This document shows, in pieces, positions 12,169-23,642 of a stretch of 64,000 bases of DNA. A program made the translations under genes and the position numbers. Positions within the stretch are counted from its first letter, which is position 1. Each line of letters opens with the position of its first letter. The DNA lies in contig CANTUQ010000004.1 of the NCBI GenBank assembly GCA_947683425.1, positions 11,880,001-11,944,000 on the forward strand. Reading direction: 5' to 3'. The notes below the pieces were generated by a model. The model was not told the DNA's origin and did not search any database. It was given only the letters and a program-made list of their open reading frames with translations. The stretch comes from Excoecaria cochinchinensis. Lineage: Eukaryota; Streptophyta; Magnoliopsida; Malpighiales; Euphorbiaceae.

Positions 12169-12355
12169 TGGCCTCTTCTCCTTTCTTCCACTTTCGATTT
12201 TCTTAGGGATTTCAGATTGGATTTCAGCCTTTTTCGCTTTAGTTCTTTCCTGTTCAGTCTTGACTATCTCAAGCATCCCTTGGCATTTTACGTCTTCTAG
12301 ATCTCTCCTTCCTGTCTCAGGTTAGTACTTCATCTTTTTCCTTCTCCTTTTCACC

Positions 12356-14198
12356 ATGAGTGCTTCTGAGGATTCAACTGAGAGTCAAAGAGTCGAAGAG
12401 GGACTCTTACACGAAGATATCCTAGAGTCTCCCAGTACCAGCCATCCAAATCAGCCTAAAGGGAAAGAGCCGAAAAGGAATCCTTGAGTAAGTAGTATTG
12501 GTTCGATTGTGAAAACCAGTGAAATGGTTGAGCTTCATGCAAGATTAGGGATTCCTGAGAGCTACAGGATCCGAGTGCCTGGAGCCAGCCTCCGAGCTAA
12601 TGCAAAGTTCTCAGGCAAGAAGACCATAACTGTGTATAAGGCTGATTTCGAAGCAGGGATGAGCCTTCCTCCTACTACATTTGAAGTCGAGCTGATGAAT
12701 CACTATGGTTTAACAATGAGTCAGATTCATCCCAATGCTTGGCGAATCATATCCGCCTTCCAAATGTGGGCAGCAGACAACGACATCGAGCTAACAGTTC
12801 GGCTCTTTCAGGCTACCCATGTGGTGGGACTCCGAATCACTACCGAAGATCACAATTATGTCCAAGCCCGAGCTGGTTACGGGGAATTTAGGGGAAATCC
12901 CGAATCTCTTAAGAATTGGAAAAATCGATTCTTTGTCGTCGAGAGCGACAATGACTTTCCTTTCCGAACAACGTGGGGTCGATATGTAAATAAGAATGAT
13001 AACCCCATCCTTCTTTCCGAGGAGGAAGAACGAACTCTAGCTCGATGGAGAGCCTTAGCGTCGGACAAGATCGATATTAGAGATCAACTTATGTTTGGTT
13101 TGGACCGAACAACCTCTTCTCGCCGCCAAGGAAGAGGTACCTTCTCTTATCGATTCTTCAGTTCTAATACTCTCTCATTGTTCGGTTTTTTGCAGAAATG
13201 AAACGAGCAGAGAGACCAAGCATGGTTGAGATGATGAAGGCAAAGCGTCAAAAGAAAACTGCCGGATCAACTCCAGGGGAGTCCAGCATGGGAGCTACTG
13301 CTGCCACCGCAGGTCCAGTTCCAACCGATCCTACTCAAACTTCTAGCACAATACCCACTGTTGTGCTAGAAGACACTTCACCCCCCATTCCAACTGCTCG
13401 GATGCCATCGGTTGACCCGCAGACCCCACCTGGGCCTTTTTCCCCTGAAGGAGACGCCGCCGCTGGCACCTCGGATCTCCCTCCTCAGAGAAGGGATTTT
13501 AGAACCTTTGCCAATGAAATATGCACTCAATTAAAAGAGGATGGAGATGCGTATTCCAAACAAAATCCGGGCTTTTGTGACTTTGTTCACCAGATTGCCT
13601 GTATCCCTCACAAGGTTGGCCCTATGTCACGCTGGAGAGCCGAGGATTTGAGCCTTGCCATCAAGAGACACCAAGTTGAGGTTAGCCATTCTTTGATATC
13701 CTTCCTCTAGTTAATTCAGTGCTCTTTTCACTGTTTTCTATTCTTGTGTAGGCTTCAATGCTTAGCGGTGCCGTTATAGGAAAGATGAACCACTTGCTCA
13801 TGGCTTACAATCGGGAAGCCCGATCTGTCGCCGGCCAGCGCTTTAGAGCTAATACCGCGGAAGCCAAGTTAAAAGAGGCCAAAAAGAGAGCTCTGGATGC
13901 CGAGATCAGAGAGCAAGAGGCCAAGAATAATGTTTCTGAGGCACTGGAGAAAGCAGCGGAAAGTGATAGGAGGAAAGAGGAAATGGAGACCGAGCTATCG
14001 AGTATTCGGACAGAGCTTGATGAAACGAAGCGCGGTCGAGCCGAACTAGAGGAGAAATTCGCCGATCTCGAGTACAAGTCTATGGAGTTGGCCGTTGATA
14101 AATGCCTCGCATTTAGTCAGAAGCTTTCTGATGCTGTTAAACAGCGTCATCCGGATATGGATTGGTCCTGGTTGGACGAAGTGTATCCGGATGAATAA
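12356..14198 (+). CDS. Antisense extra gene of a Tat element (putative gypsy-type transposon domain, coiled coil), 3 exons, one nonsense codon
   Basis: This gene lies on the strand opposite gag-pol, between integrase and the 3' LTR. Exon 1 is 12356-13136, exon 2 13196-13680, exon 3 13752-14198 (TAA end). The inferred introns (59 and 71 bp) have GT..AG ends and keep the frame exactly, giving ~570 codons. Exon 1 carries FEVELMNHYGLTMSQIHPNA followed by WR, resembling the plant 'putative gypsy type transposon' family (Pfam Transposase_28, recalled, not searched). Exon 2 is Pro/Thr/Ser-rich. Exon 3 is Glu/Lys/Ala-rich with heptad-like spacing, a probable coiled coil. An in-frame TGA at codon 44 (12485-12487) breaks exon 1; the frame reopens at once and an ATG at 12509 could serve as restart. 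Extra ORFs in Tat elements are known, but their function is not. Confidence 0.72.
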
Positions 14199-14772
14199 AC
14201 TGTGTACTCTTTGATCGTTAATGAGATGAAGATTTTATTTCTGTTTGTGTATGCCGAACCTTTTGTATTTTCCATATGCGCAATTTGATCGATAAAGTGT
14301 GATAAACTCTTTAATGAATGAACCAAAGTTCTTATGATTGTTCGGCTAAACAAGTTCTTCAATAAGCAATGAGATGAAAATTCTTGGTAGATTTAACCGA
14401 GCTGAATATCTTTCGACATATAGGTCATAAAATGTTTGGTGGCATAATAACCGAGTGGGCGCCGGGTGAGCGCCAAGAGTGTATTTCGTAGTTGAATATG
14501 AGAGTGTACGCCCTGTCGGCGGTGTTTTGAATGTACGCCCTATCGGTGGTGATATTGGATGGACGCCCTGTCGGTGGTGATATTGAATCGAGTCATAGCG
14601 ATTCGAGCGCAGATAATCATTAGAGACATTATGTTTTCATGAATTACCTCTTTTATTGAAGTTTATCAAGTACAATGATATATGACAAAAATCGAACAAA
14701 ATAAAATGATAAGTATCGGAAAATTGACCGATGGTTCGCTAGCCGAGAGAGCTATAAGAATACCGAGCCGAG
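14199..14772. other. Non-coding spacer of element X
   Basis: Lies between the end of the antisense gene and the end of integrase. It holds the 28-bp tandem repeat (14506-14588) and otherwise AT-rich sequence. The two convergent genes would share their 3' regions here. Confidence 0.5.
14506..14588 (+). repeat. 27/28-bp tandem repeat, 3 units
   Basis: Units at 14506-14532, 14533-14560 and 14561-14588 with core ACGCCCTGTCGGTGGTG. A related GCGCCGGGTGAGCGCC lies just upstream (~14460). Confidence 0.75.
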
Positions 14773-15999
14773 CTATTGATAATATGCCTTCAGATTCGAA
14801 ATATTCCATGAATGGGGAAGTATTTTGCCTGAGTGATCCTTCAACCTATATGATCCCCCCTTGACATCGTGAACTATGTAAGGGCCTTCCCAGTTGGGAT
14901 TCAGCTTGCCCACATCGGCTGATGTTTGTGAAGCAACTACCCTTTTGAGGACTAACTGCCCGATCCTGAATGTTCTCGGCTTGATGTTCCGATCATGGTA
15001 GGATGACATCCTTTGTTTGTAAGCAGCAGATCGCAGCTGGGAATGTTCTCTTTGCTCTTCCAACCTATCCAGCTGACACAACAGGTGCTCGTCATTGGAA
15101 GCTTCATTAAAACTAGAAGTCTGGGCATTTGGCATACCGATCTCACAGGGAATAACCGCCTCTGTCCCATATGTGAGCGAGAAGGGGGTTTCTCCCGTTG
15201 CTGATCTTGGCGATGTTCGGTAGGCCCAGAGGACGTTGTATAGCTCATCCACCCAAAGACCCTTTGCTGAGTCGAGTCGTTTCTTCAGACCTGCAAGAAT
15301 AGTACGGTTAGTTACCTCGGTCATGCCGTTCGCCTGCGGGTGATATACCGAGGTGAAGCAAAGCTGGATCTTAAATTCTGAACAGTATTCTTTGAAAGCG
15401 GCACAATCGAATTGTTTGCCGTTGTCCGAGACAATGGAGTGCGGGATACCAAATCTCGTGATGATGGACTTTTGCATGAATTTGATAACATTTGCCGGAG
15501 TTATGGTTGCCAGGGGTTCCGCCTCTACCCACTTGGTGAAATGATCCACCGCTACCACTAAGAACTTCCGTTGCCCGGTTGCTAGGGGGAATGGGCCTAC
15601 TATATCAATGCCCCACTGAGCAAATGGCCAGGGACTATGTATTGAGGTCTGGGGGGCAGCTTTCTGATGGCTTAGATTGTCGAACCGCTGGCACTTATCA
15701 CATTTCTTATTCAGTTCCCTCGCATCGCCCTCCATGCTAGGCCAATAGTATCCTTGTAATAACGCTTTCCGAGCTATTGCCTGTGCTCCTTCATGGGCCC
15801 CACAAATTCCTTCGTGAATTTCTCTTAGCACATATTCAACTTCCTCAGTACTCAAACATTTTGTCCATGGGCCCGAAAATGATCTCCTATATAACTGATC
15901 ATCCAGGATCGCATACCGACTGGATCTCCGAACTGTCTTACGGGCTTGGACTTGATCTTCGGGTAGAACTCCGCTATTCAGATATGTGTAGATGGGAAG
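14773..15999 (-). pseudogene. Element X integrase (C-terminal part of pol)
   Basis: An open stretch of ~400 codons up to the solo LTR junction. It holds an HHCC zinc-binding region (HEGICGAHEG then CDKCQRF) and the catalytic core with WGIDIVGPFP, VSDNGKQF and GMTEVTNRT (D, D, E with 35 residues between the second D and the E). The C-terminal region has NWEGPYIV and ends LKAYYQ. There is no chromodomain, as expected for Tat. The N-terminal continuation lies beyond the solo LTR (from 18251). It would insert the cDNA into the genome. This part has no stop, but the gene as a whole is broken. Confidence 0.9.
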
Positions 16000-17055
16000 T
16001 GTAGACACCGGGTCCCGAGCTCAGTATAAAAATGTCAATGATAATTTTGGATCCTATTCCCTCCGAAAAAATAATATATGTGATAATATATAAACATGTG
16101 TGTGTAAAATTTAATTAGTTAATGTTGTTTGTTAATTAATTAGTTAATTGGTTAGTTAATTAGTTAATATTATTGTATTAATTAAGATGCATGTAAAATT
16201 AAAGATTAATTAGTTAATTAATTAGTTAAAATGTAGAATGTTTAATTAATTAGATAAATTATATATTAAGTAGATTAATTAATGTATGTAATGTTTAATT
16301 ATATTAAGATGTAATTAATATGTAATGTTTAATTAATATGTAATGTTTAATTAAATTAGTATGTGTGTGTATTAGTTTTAATTAAGTTAGATTAATTAAG
16401 ATATGAAAATGGAGGGAATTATGGTGGAAATGACCATTGTGCCCATTAGCCCTAATTTTAGGGAATAAAAAGAAGAAGATGAAGAAAAATTAAGGAGGCC
16501 GGCTGGAACAAGAAAAGAAATAGAAATAGAAATAGAAAGAGAGAAGAAAAGATACAGAGAGAGCAAGAAGGGCCGGCCATAAGAGCAAGAAAAATTGAGA
16601 GCAAGAACAACACACAAAGGCAAACAAAGAACAAGCCAAAGAAAGAAAAACAAAAGGAGAAAGAGAGAACAGAGAGCAAGAAACAAAGAGGGCCAAAGGA
16701 GACCCAGGAAACGCAGAACGCCGGAGGGGAGAAGGAAAAAGAGGAGAAGGAAGAGGGGGCAGCACCGGCCACTTGCGGCGGAGAGGGACGCCACGCGCGG
16801 CGGTGCTGGCACCCTGGCGCCAGGACGCATCCGGCGGTGGCCACTGGCCACCGCCACCCGCTGCCGTGGAGGAGATCGGCGAGAGTGGAGAGAACGCCGC
16901 CAACGGCATTTCCGATCAACCGGCGATTCCTTTCGGCGCGTGGCTAACTCCGGCGAGCTCGGCGTGAGGCGATCTATCCGCCGGTGGTGGAGGTGACGGC
17001 CACCCTTGCTCCGGCGACACTCCGGCGACGGTAAGCCCTTCTTTCCCTATTTTAA

Positions 17056-17097
<42 letters not shown>

Positions 17098-17167
17098 TTA
17101 TTTAATTTCTGATTTATTAATATTATTATTATTATTATTATTATTATATTTAATTATTTAATTTCTG

Positions 17168-17216
<49 letters not shown>

Positions 17217-18250
17217 TTATTTAATTTCTGTTTTAATTAATATTAATTATTATTATTATTATTATATATTTATTTAATTTCTATTTTTATTATTATTATT
17301 ATTATTATTATTGAGTTCTATGGTTATTTAATTTTATTGATTTGTGATTATGATTTAATTTTATGTATTATTATTATCATTATTGATTATTGTTATTATT
17401 ATTATTATTTATTTATGCAATTATTTATGTATTCATTTATTTATTTATTTAGAAATATGTAATTACTATTCTATTGTTTTATTTTATTTTATTTGTGGTT
17501 TGTAATAATAAATGACTTTTCGACCGTGCTTAAAAGAACCACCACACAAATGTTGTCTACTAAATAGGATGTTTGCTAAATAAAACTTGGATCAATGTCC
17601 TATTTTTATCCAATAAAAATCATCACATAAAAATTGTTTTCCATAATGAATGCATGTGAGGACCAATGTCCTCATTGTTAATGAATAACCCGTTTTATGC
17701 ATGTATCGCACATTTACAAACGAGGGTTGTATTCTGCCCTTAGTATTATTGTAAATTTATTTGATGTTTTAATGCTATTTTATTTTATGCTCTTAAATGG
17801 ATGAATGCGCTTTAATTTAAATTGCATCGTGTGGAGAGAGAGCGAATCAATGATTTTTAAAATTTAATCATCAAATAATCGAGGTAGAAATAGATGAGAA
17901 ATCCCGAACCCAGCTCTGGTCTTTGGGCTCAAGAGGTTAGAGGTCATCCTTCAAGATACTTCTTGAGTCACGAGGCTTTAGCGCTAGTCCTAGGCTCCTT
18001 AGGGCGAGAGGTTCACCTTATACGACCCCTCTGGCTGGCCCAAAATGGATACCAAGCGCAATCTTAGGCTCTCCGAGGCGAGAGAAACTTTCCCAATGTT
18101 CTATTGGGTGGCGACTCCATGAAACCTCCTTGTTGCCCAATATAGACGCACTTGCGATTTATTGCAAGCTGTCAACGGACCCGCAAATGCCCCGATCGCC
18201 CACATGCGGGCGGTCGAAAGGGCGGCTCTCGGGATCCGGCGCGCGTCACA
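16000..18250 (+). mobile_element. Tat-clade solo LTR, 2251 bp, TSD GGAAG, inside element X pol
   Basis: Starts TGTAGACACCGGGTCCCGAG and ends GCGCGCGTCACA. Flanking GGAAG copies are at 15995-15999 and 18251-18255. Its last ~720 bp match the LTRs at 407 and 52646, but its middle (16030-17520) does not. Instead it has TTAATTAA-rich sequence, a purine-rich then GC-rich leader (16490-17035) and a set of (ATT)n arrays. It splits pol between the second RNase H and integrase. LTR plus TSD is 2256 bp, a multiple of three. Confidence 0.93.
17055..17410 (+). repeat. Serial (ATT)n microsatellites separated by TATTTATTTAATTTCTG
   Basis: At least five (ATT)n runs, the longest near 17055-17090 and 17172-17211, alternate with copies of TATTTATTTAATTTCTG or variants. 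The unit has expanded as a higher-order tandem repeat within the solo LTR. Confidence 0.75.
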
Positions 18251-19365
18251 GGAAGTCTCCATCCATCCATCGGCTCGTGCAAATGTACCTTGTACGTCTC
18301 ATGTGTTGGGGCGGACATGATAGACCAGATGATGTTTGATACGGCTGGTTGATTTTGAAGGCAAGCTTGTTTGGCCAACACATCGGCCTCGACATTCTCC
18401 TCCCTGGGAACTTGATCGATGGACCATGCACAACCCCGGCTCTCAAGTTGGGCAAAGAGTGCAGCTGTTAACTCCTTGTATCTTATCATCGTATTGTCTT
18501 TGGCTTCAAACTTGCCGAGCACCTGGCTAACAACAAGCTGTGAGTCAGAGAAGATATTCAAGGAATCCGGTCTTACCTCCAAAGCTAGCTGTAAGCCAAA
18601 ACTGAGAGCTTCATATTCAGATACATTGTTGGTTGCATGGAATGCAATGTGAGCCATCGTCCTAATCACAATCTTCCATGGTACGATCAATATTACCCCG
18701 GCTCCAGCACCCACAGACGAGGATGCACCGTCTATGTACAATTTCCATGAGCAGGGACTAGGCTCCTGCGGGGGTCCATGCAGCTCTGCCACAAAATCTG
18801 CCAAGACTTGACCCTTCATAGATGGCCGAGCTTCATATCGGACATCAAACTCTCCTAGCCGAGCCGCCCACTCTGTTAGTCTCCCAGATGCCTCGGGCTT
18901 TTGCAAAACCTTCCGGAGGTTTGAGTTTGTCCTTACTGTCACCGTATGGGCCTGGAAATAGGGTCGTAACTTCACAACCGAAATCACCAACGCGAAGGCA
19001 AGCTGCTCGAGTATAGGATACCGCAGCTCGGCACCTCTCAAAACCTTGCTGGTATAGTAGATCGAAAACTGTTGACTACCCTTTTCTCATATCAAGACAG
19101 ACCCCAAAGCTCCTGATGAAACTGCCAGGTACATATACAACACTTCCCCCGGCGATGGCTGACTTAGAAGAGGTGGGGTGCTAAGGAACTTCTTCAACCC
19201 ATCAAATGCTTTCTGACATTCTGGCGTCCATTCAAAACCCTTTACTTTCTTAAGGGTGTTGTAAAAAGGAAGGCATCTCTTAGCTGAACAAGAAATAAAT
19301 CTGCCTAGAGCCGTTACCCTTCCATTGAGTTTCTGAACATCTCTTACCGATCTTGGTGGCTCCAT
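18251..19365 (-). pseudogene. Element X RNase H and second (Tat-type) RNase H
   Basis: Minus-strand frame following RT. It covers the connection and first RNase H (YPILEQLAFALV, EFDVRYEARPS), then a second RNase H-like domain with YIDGASSSVGAGAG, SEYEALSFGL, FSDSQLVVSQV and VEADVLAKQA, which carry the acidic residues expected of an active fold. The tandem RNase H pair marks the Tat clade. An in-frame TGA at 19087-19089 (minus strand) breaks the first domain, and VRTNSNL replaces the usual aspartate-bearing motif there. The frame runs into the solo LTR at 18250. Confidence 0.88.
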
Positions 19366-19377
19366 CTCCAGAATGGC

Positions 19378-20493
19378 TCAGATCTTTTCCGGGTTAGCCT
19401 CTATTCCCCTCTTTGAAATCATGTACCCCAAGAATTTACCAGACTGAACTCCAAAGGAACATTTCTCTGGGTTTAACTTCAGACCGAACTCTCTGAGCAC
19501 CCCAAACGTTTCTGCTAATTCCCGAGGTAAGTCTGCAGCAGTCTTGCCTTTGACAATCATGTCATCGATGTAAACCTCTACGTTCCTTCCCAATTGCCCC
19601 GCAAACATCTTGTTCATTAATCTCTGATAAGTGGCCCCAGCGTTCTTCAACCCGAATGGCATGACCCGGTAACAGTAGGTAGCTCGGTGTGTGATAAAAG
19701 CAGTTTTCTCTTCATCGCTCTTCTGCATAGGAATTTGGTGATACCCGGTGGAGGCATCCAGGAAAGCATATTCCTCGAACCCCGAAGTTGAGTCGACCAG
19801 GAGATCGATATTCGGCAATGGGTAGCAATCTTTCGGGCAGGCCTTATTTAAATCAGTAAAATCAACACATATTCTCCACTTTCCATTAGCCTTCTTCACC
19901 AGAACCACGTTTGATAGCCAGTCCGGGTATAACACTTCTCTAATGAACCCGCTTTTCATCAATGTATCTATTTCCTCCGACATTGCCAGCTGTCGCTCGG
20001 GAGCATGGTTCCTCTTCTTCTGCTTGACAGGCTTGCAACTTGGCTGTATATCAAGAGCATGACACGTTACCTCGGGAGAGATCCCTTTGATATCTGAGGG
20101 TTGCCAGGCAAATACATCGCTAAATTCTGACAGTACTGCTACCAACGTCTCTTTCTCTTTCCCTTCCTTGCTGGCAGCAACCTTGACTATCTTTCCTGGT
20201 GAAAGTTCAATTTCCTTGAGTGAGTCCATGGGTTCCGCATTCCTAGCCGTTGGAATGTCCAGTGCGTCTAAGGGTAATGCCTGATCTGCTCCCATTAACA
20301 TGCTAACGTATGTTTCCCGAGCTGCTTTCTGACTGCCCCTCAGCACGGCCACACCTCCTTCAACAGGTATTTTTACAAGCAGCTTACGCATCGAAATGTA
20401 AGCATCCACCCCAACCAAAAGAGGTCGCCCAACGATCACGTTGTAGGCCAATGGAATATCAACCACCATGAAACAGCTCCTGCAACTGCACAC
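19378..20493 (-). pseudogene. Element X reverse transcriptase
   Basis: Copies genomic RNA into cDNA. Visible are WLSNVVLVKKANGKWRICVD, FLDASTGYHQI, VMPFGLKNAGATYQR and the catalytic YIDDMIVK, followed by LNPEKCSFGVQSGKFLGY. About 160 N-terminal residues form a linker with DIPLAYNVIVGRPLL (the end of the protease fold). It ends at an in-frame TGA (19378-19380), consistent with CGA to TGA, after which the frame continues into RNase H. All key RT residues are intact. Confidence 0.92.
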
Positions 20494-20511
20494 CTTATCC
20501 TCATCACCGAG

Positions 20512-20880
20512 CTATAATTCTAATACCACCGGGCCTTCTACCTTGACTGGTTGACCTGATATATCGATGATGGGCGCTGAAACTGTTTCCAACCGATTGA
20601 CTGATAAACCCAATGCTTTATAGGCCTGCAGAGTGATAAGGTTCACCGTGCTCCCCGTATCAATCAAGATCCTCTGAACCAGGTAGTCTTGTATCATTGC
20701 TTCCACAACAAGTGAATCGGTGTGGGGAGTCCGGACATGGGCTTCATCTACCTCGAAAAATGTCACTTTGTAGCCTTCCATTCTTCGGCCTGCTCCCACG
20801 GAGAATACCTCCTTAGCCTTCTGCTTTCTGGATTCCTCAAAAACATCATAATGCGGGCCTCCTGCAATCACATGAATCAC
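20512..20880 (-). pseudogene. Element X aspartic protease
   Basis: Contains ILIDTGSTVNLI, the catalytic D-T-G-S of retroviral-type proteases, and IIDISGQP further on. It cleaves the gag-pol polyprotein. It sits in the same frame as gag upstream and RT downstream, ending at a TAG (20512-20514) that fits CAG to TAG. Confidence 0.88.
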
Positions 20881-20919
20881 CCCGGTTGGGGCCTTTTTTC
20901 TCGAACTAGCTCGGTTATC

Positions 20920-22383
20920 TTATCTTATAGGTGAAGGGGATCTATCTCGCTTTCCCCTCTCAGTACTCTTCACAAACTGCCCGAGTTTGCCCTGCCGGAT
21001 CAAATACTCGATTTCACGCTTCAACTGTCGGCAATCATTCGTCTGATGGCCTTTATCCCTGTGAAAAGAACAGTACTGGCTCTGATCCCTGCTAGGGTCA
21101 TCCATCATCGGGCGTGGCCAGTTAACCCGCTCGTTCTCCTTTAGCCAGGCCAGAATTTGGGACCTCGGGGCTGTTAACGGCGTAAACCGTTCTTCTTGCT
21201 TGTTCTTTGTGTTCGGTTTTGAGACCAAATAGGCTCTGTTGGAATGGGCAGCCCCCCTTCCTCTAACTTCATCTCTACCACTATTGCTTCTATCTCGCCC
21301 TGTGCGAAACCCTCTATCCGAGTCTCTATTCTGCGAACTATATCTGAGCCTGTGAGCTTCATCCATGCGTATGTACTTGTGTGCCCGGGACATTAGCTCG
21401 GTGAAGTCACCCGGTGGCTTCTTGCTGAGGGAATCACTAAAATCTTGGCATCTTGTATTTCTAATAAGGGCATTGATGGCTACCTCCAAATTAAGATTCT
21501 GAATGTCCATGGCCACAGCATTAAATTTCTCCACATAAGCTCGGAGTGTCTCCCCTTTCTCCTAGTACACCATGGTAAGGTCGGCAGACACTTTAGCTGG
21601 CCGGATGGCTGCTATAAATTTAGCAATGAACATGTCACTGAACTGTTCAAAACTGTAGATCGAATTTTTCGGGAGGTTGCGAAACCATATCTGAGCCGAG
21701 TCAGTGAGTGTTTGGGGGAAAATTTTGCATAAAGCCGCCTCTTCCGTTGTATGTACCAACATAGTGTGGTGGAACTCGTCCAGATGAGCTCGGGGGTCCG
21801 TGCTACCGCTATACTTCGGCAGATTTGGTAAACGTATTTGGGGAAACGGGGTGGCTAGGATGTCTCGAGATAGAGGAGACCGAAAACTACCTTGGTACTG
21901 TAAAGTACTTCGGTTTTGATATTTCTGCATTCGCTCTTCAAATAGTTTCTCAAACTGCTCTGCTGTCAATGTTACCGTGGTACCAGGGGCCAAAGTGCTC
22001 GGCAGTAACGGAGGTGGTGTTTGGGTCGGAGGCTGTATATGTGCTAAAGTAGGGGGTGTTTGAGCTGCGGGTGGTGCTTGGGCCGCCATAGCCGACAAGG
22101 CGGTAAGCAAGGTTTGGGCAGTATGGGGAGTCAAACCCGGGATTGCTGGGATAGCCATGGGTGCTTGCGGTGTAGTTGGTGTTTGGATCTGTGTAGGTGG
22201 AAATAATTGTCGTGCTGGGAGTGGGGAGATTTGCTCTGGTTGAGCCGGTTGGAGGCTTTGAATGAGTTGGCCCAGAAGGTTGGTTGAGTGTTGGATTGCA
22301 TTGCTGGGATGGCTAGAGGTTGGGGCATCAGAAACAGGTAAATCGGGAAAAAGATCCATTACCGACTGAAATTTGTGAATCAA
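20920..22383 (-). pseudogene. Element X gag
   Basis: The N-terminal ~130 residues are Pro/Gln/Thr-rich. The capsid-like region follows (FPQIRLPNLPKYSGSTDPRA, AQIWFRNLPKNSIYSFEQFS). An in-frame TAG (21562-21564) interrupts it, with ETLRAYVEKFN after the stop. An Arg-rich part precedes a C-x2-H-x4-H-x4-C zinc knuckle (CSFHRDKGHQTNDC), a variant shared with Tat-B below. It ends at TAA 20920-20922 in frame with protease. ATG at 22383 or 22359 could start it; the second (MDLFPDLP) looks more gene-like. Confidence 0.88.
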
Positions 22384-22401
22384 CAGAAATCTGTGGAGTG
22401 T

Positions 22402-22419
22402 TCCACGCTCACCGCACCA
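22402..22419 (-). promoter_or_regulatory. Element X primer-binding site
   Basis: Two bases after the 5' LTR, on the minus strand, TGGTGCGGTGAGCGTGGA begins with the TGG that pairs with a tRNA CCA end. I cannot name the tRNA with confidence. Confidence 0.55.
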
Positions 22420-22421
22420 AA

Positions 22422-22900
22422 TGATAACAAGGTAGAAATCTTCCGTTAATCTTCACTTGAGTTACCTGAAAAGGAATCAAAGGACCGTCGTGGGTTCCTA
22501 CAGGGGAAACTCCGACGATCAAGTCAGTTCTTCAATCAATAAAGGTTTTTCTTGTATTTGAGTCTAGAGAGAGTAATGTACCTGATGATTCCCTTTATAT
22601 AGAGCTATGCAAAATAGGAGATAATCTCTTGAATAGGAGAAAATCACCTTAATCTCTTGATTGATGCTTGATTCCCGATTTATAAAGATTTGTTGAGTGA
22701 TTGTTGGTACTTTCCATCATTATAAGATCAGGATCTCTTCATTATCTAGAAAATATTCGTTATTGATGACTTCCCATAATTCATTACCGAACTGTTACCG
22801 AAACCGAGCAACTATTATAGCAATTGTCGATGTGTCTGATTGCCGGACTCATGTCCGGTTAAACCCATATCGAGCTATGGATCGAAGAGTCCGGTTATCA
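22422..22900 (-). repeat. Element X 5' LTR
   Basis: 479 bp, the partner of 11382-11860. The minus-strand TATA box is at 22593-22601. Confidence 0.93.
22593..22601 (-). promoter_or_regulatory. Element X LTR TATA box
   Basis: TATATAAAG on the minus strand, ~300 bp into the LTR. The same sequence is present in the 3' LTR. Confidence 0.6.
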
Positions 22901-22905
22901 ATATT

Positions 22906-23642
22906 GTAACGTGTATGATTTTGGAAATCTTAGTAATAATGAGAATGGGTAAGACTTAATATGTTCTGACTAGCAAAAGTATTTTGGTAACCTGTGAGGT
23001 ATAACTATTAATATGTGTAATGCGGTGATTTAGACAAACAACGAGTATGTATAATGTATTTGTAGGTAAATAGGTAATAAAGTATTTTCTGTCTATGGTG
23101 AACGAGATGGATATGCGTATGAAATTGCCTAAGTTTTCGTATGAGAATAAAGTTATGAATTGGTAATAATTTTAATGGGTATTCCTTTATGCTTTTGTAG
23201 GTGTATATATATATACACTACTTATGCATGTGCTTGTGTTATCAACCACTGTGAGTGGTTGGTTATTATTTATTTTGCCCCACTAAGTATTATCGCTTAG
23301 TACGGGTGTTTCTCCGTGCAGGTTCAGAGATCAGAGTAGTGCAGCGGTTCTTTGTGACTTTGGCTAACGAGTCGGTAGAAGTTATAGAAAGTTTTTATTG
23401 ATTGTCAATTTGTAATTATGTTTATTTATTTAGCATTCGTAATAAGTTGTAATATTCTCTAGTGCAAATAATGGTGTGGTGATGATATAGGTTTAGGATG
23501 TGCATGTCTTGACGTTCTATTTAGAGAAATTTTATTATTCTTCTTTTTCGTTACTGCTAAGAGTGTTTTTCTGGTAGCACCCTCCGCTAAACATAGCTCT
23601 TTGTCCTCCGTTATGCTATCTGTGGGAGTTGGGGGTGTTACA
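22906..23642 (+). mobile_element. Family E LTR, right part
   Basis: Continues the LTR broken at 11381. It holds the conserved hairpin region (23281-23300), then CGGGTGTTTCTCCGTGCAGG, and ends GGGGGTGTTACA. Right after it lies a SINE. The expected TSD is unclear (AAATA at 8287-8291 versus AAAAA at 23853-23857). Confidence 0.65.
23281..23300 (+). repeat. Conserved LTR hairpin (E)
   Basis: CTAAGTATTATCGCTTAG at 23283-23300, a two-mismatch version of the hairpin found in LTR families B and D. Confidence 0.65.

Larger units (their letters stand above)
11382..22900 (-). mobile_element. Tat-clade element X, complete but defective
   Basis: Two 479-bp LTRs (11382-11860 and 22422-22900) have TGATAAC/GTTATCA ends and differ at 7 positions. 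The TSD ATATT is at 11377-11381 and 22901-22905. On the minus strand the order is 5' LTR, primer site, gag, protease, RT, RNase H, second RNase H, integrase without chromodomain, extra region with an antisense gene, polypurine tract, 3' LTR. Gag-pol is one continuous frame broken only by five in-frame stops and by the solo LTR at 16000-18250. Net length without that insertion is ~9.26 kb. Confidence 0.93.

Noticed and set aside
16595..16996. 133-codon Arg/Lys-rich ORF and overlapping frames
   Set aside because: It lies in the purine/GC-rich leader of a solo LTR. Several frames on both strands are open because of base composition, and no domain is visible.
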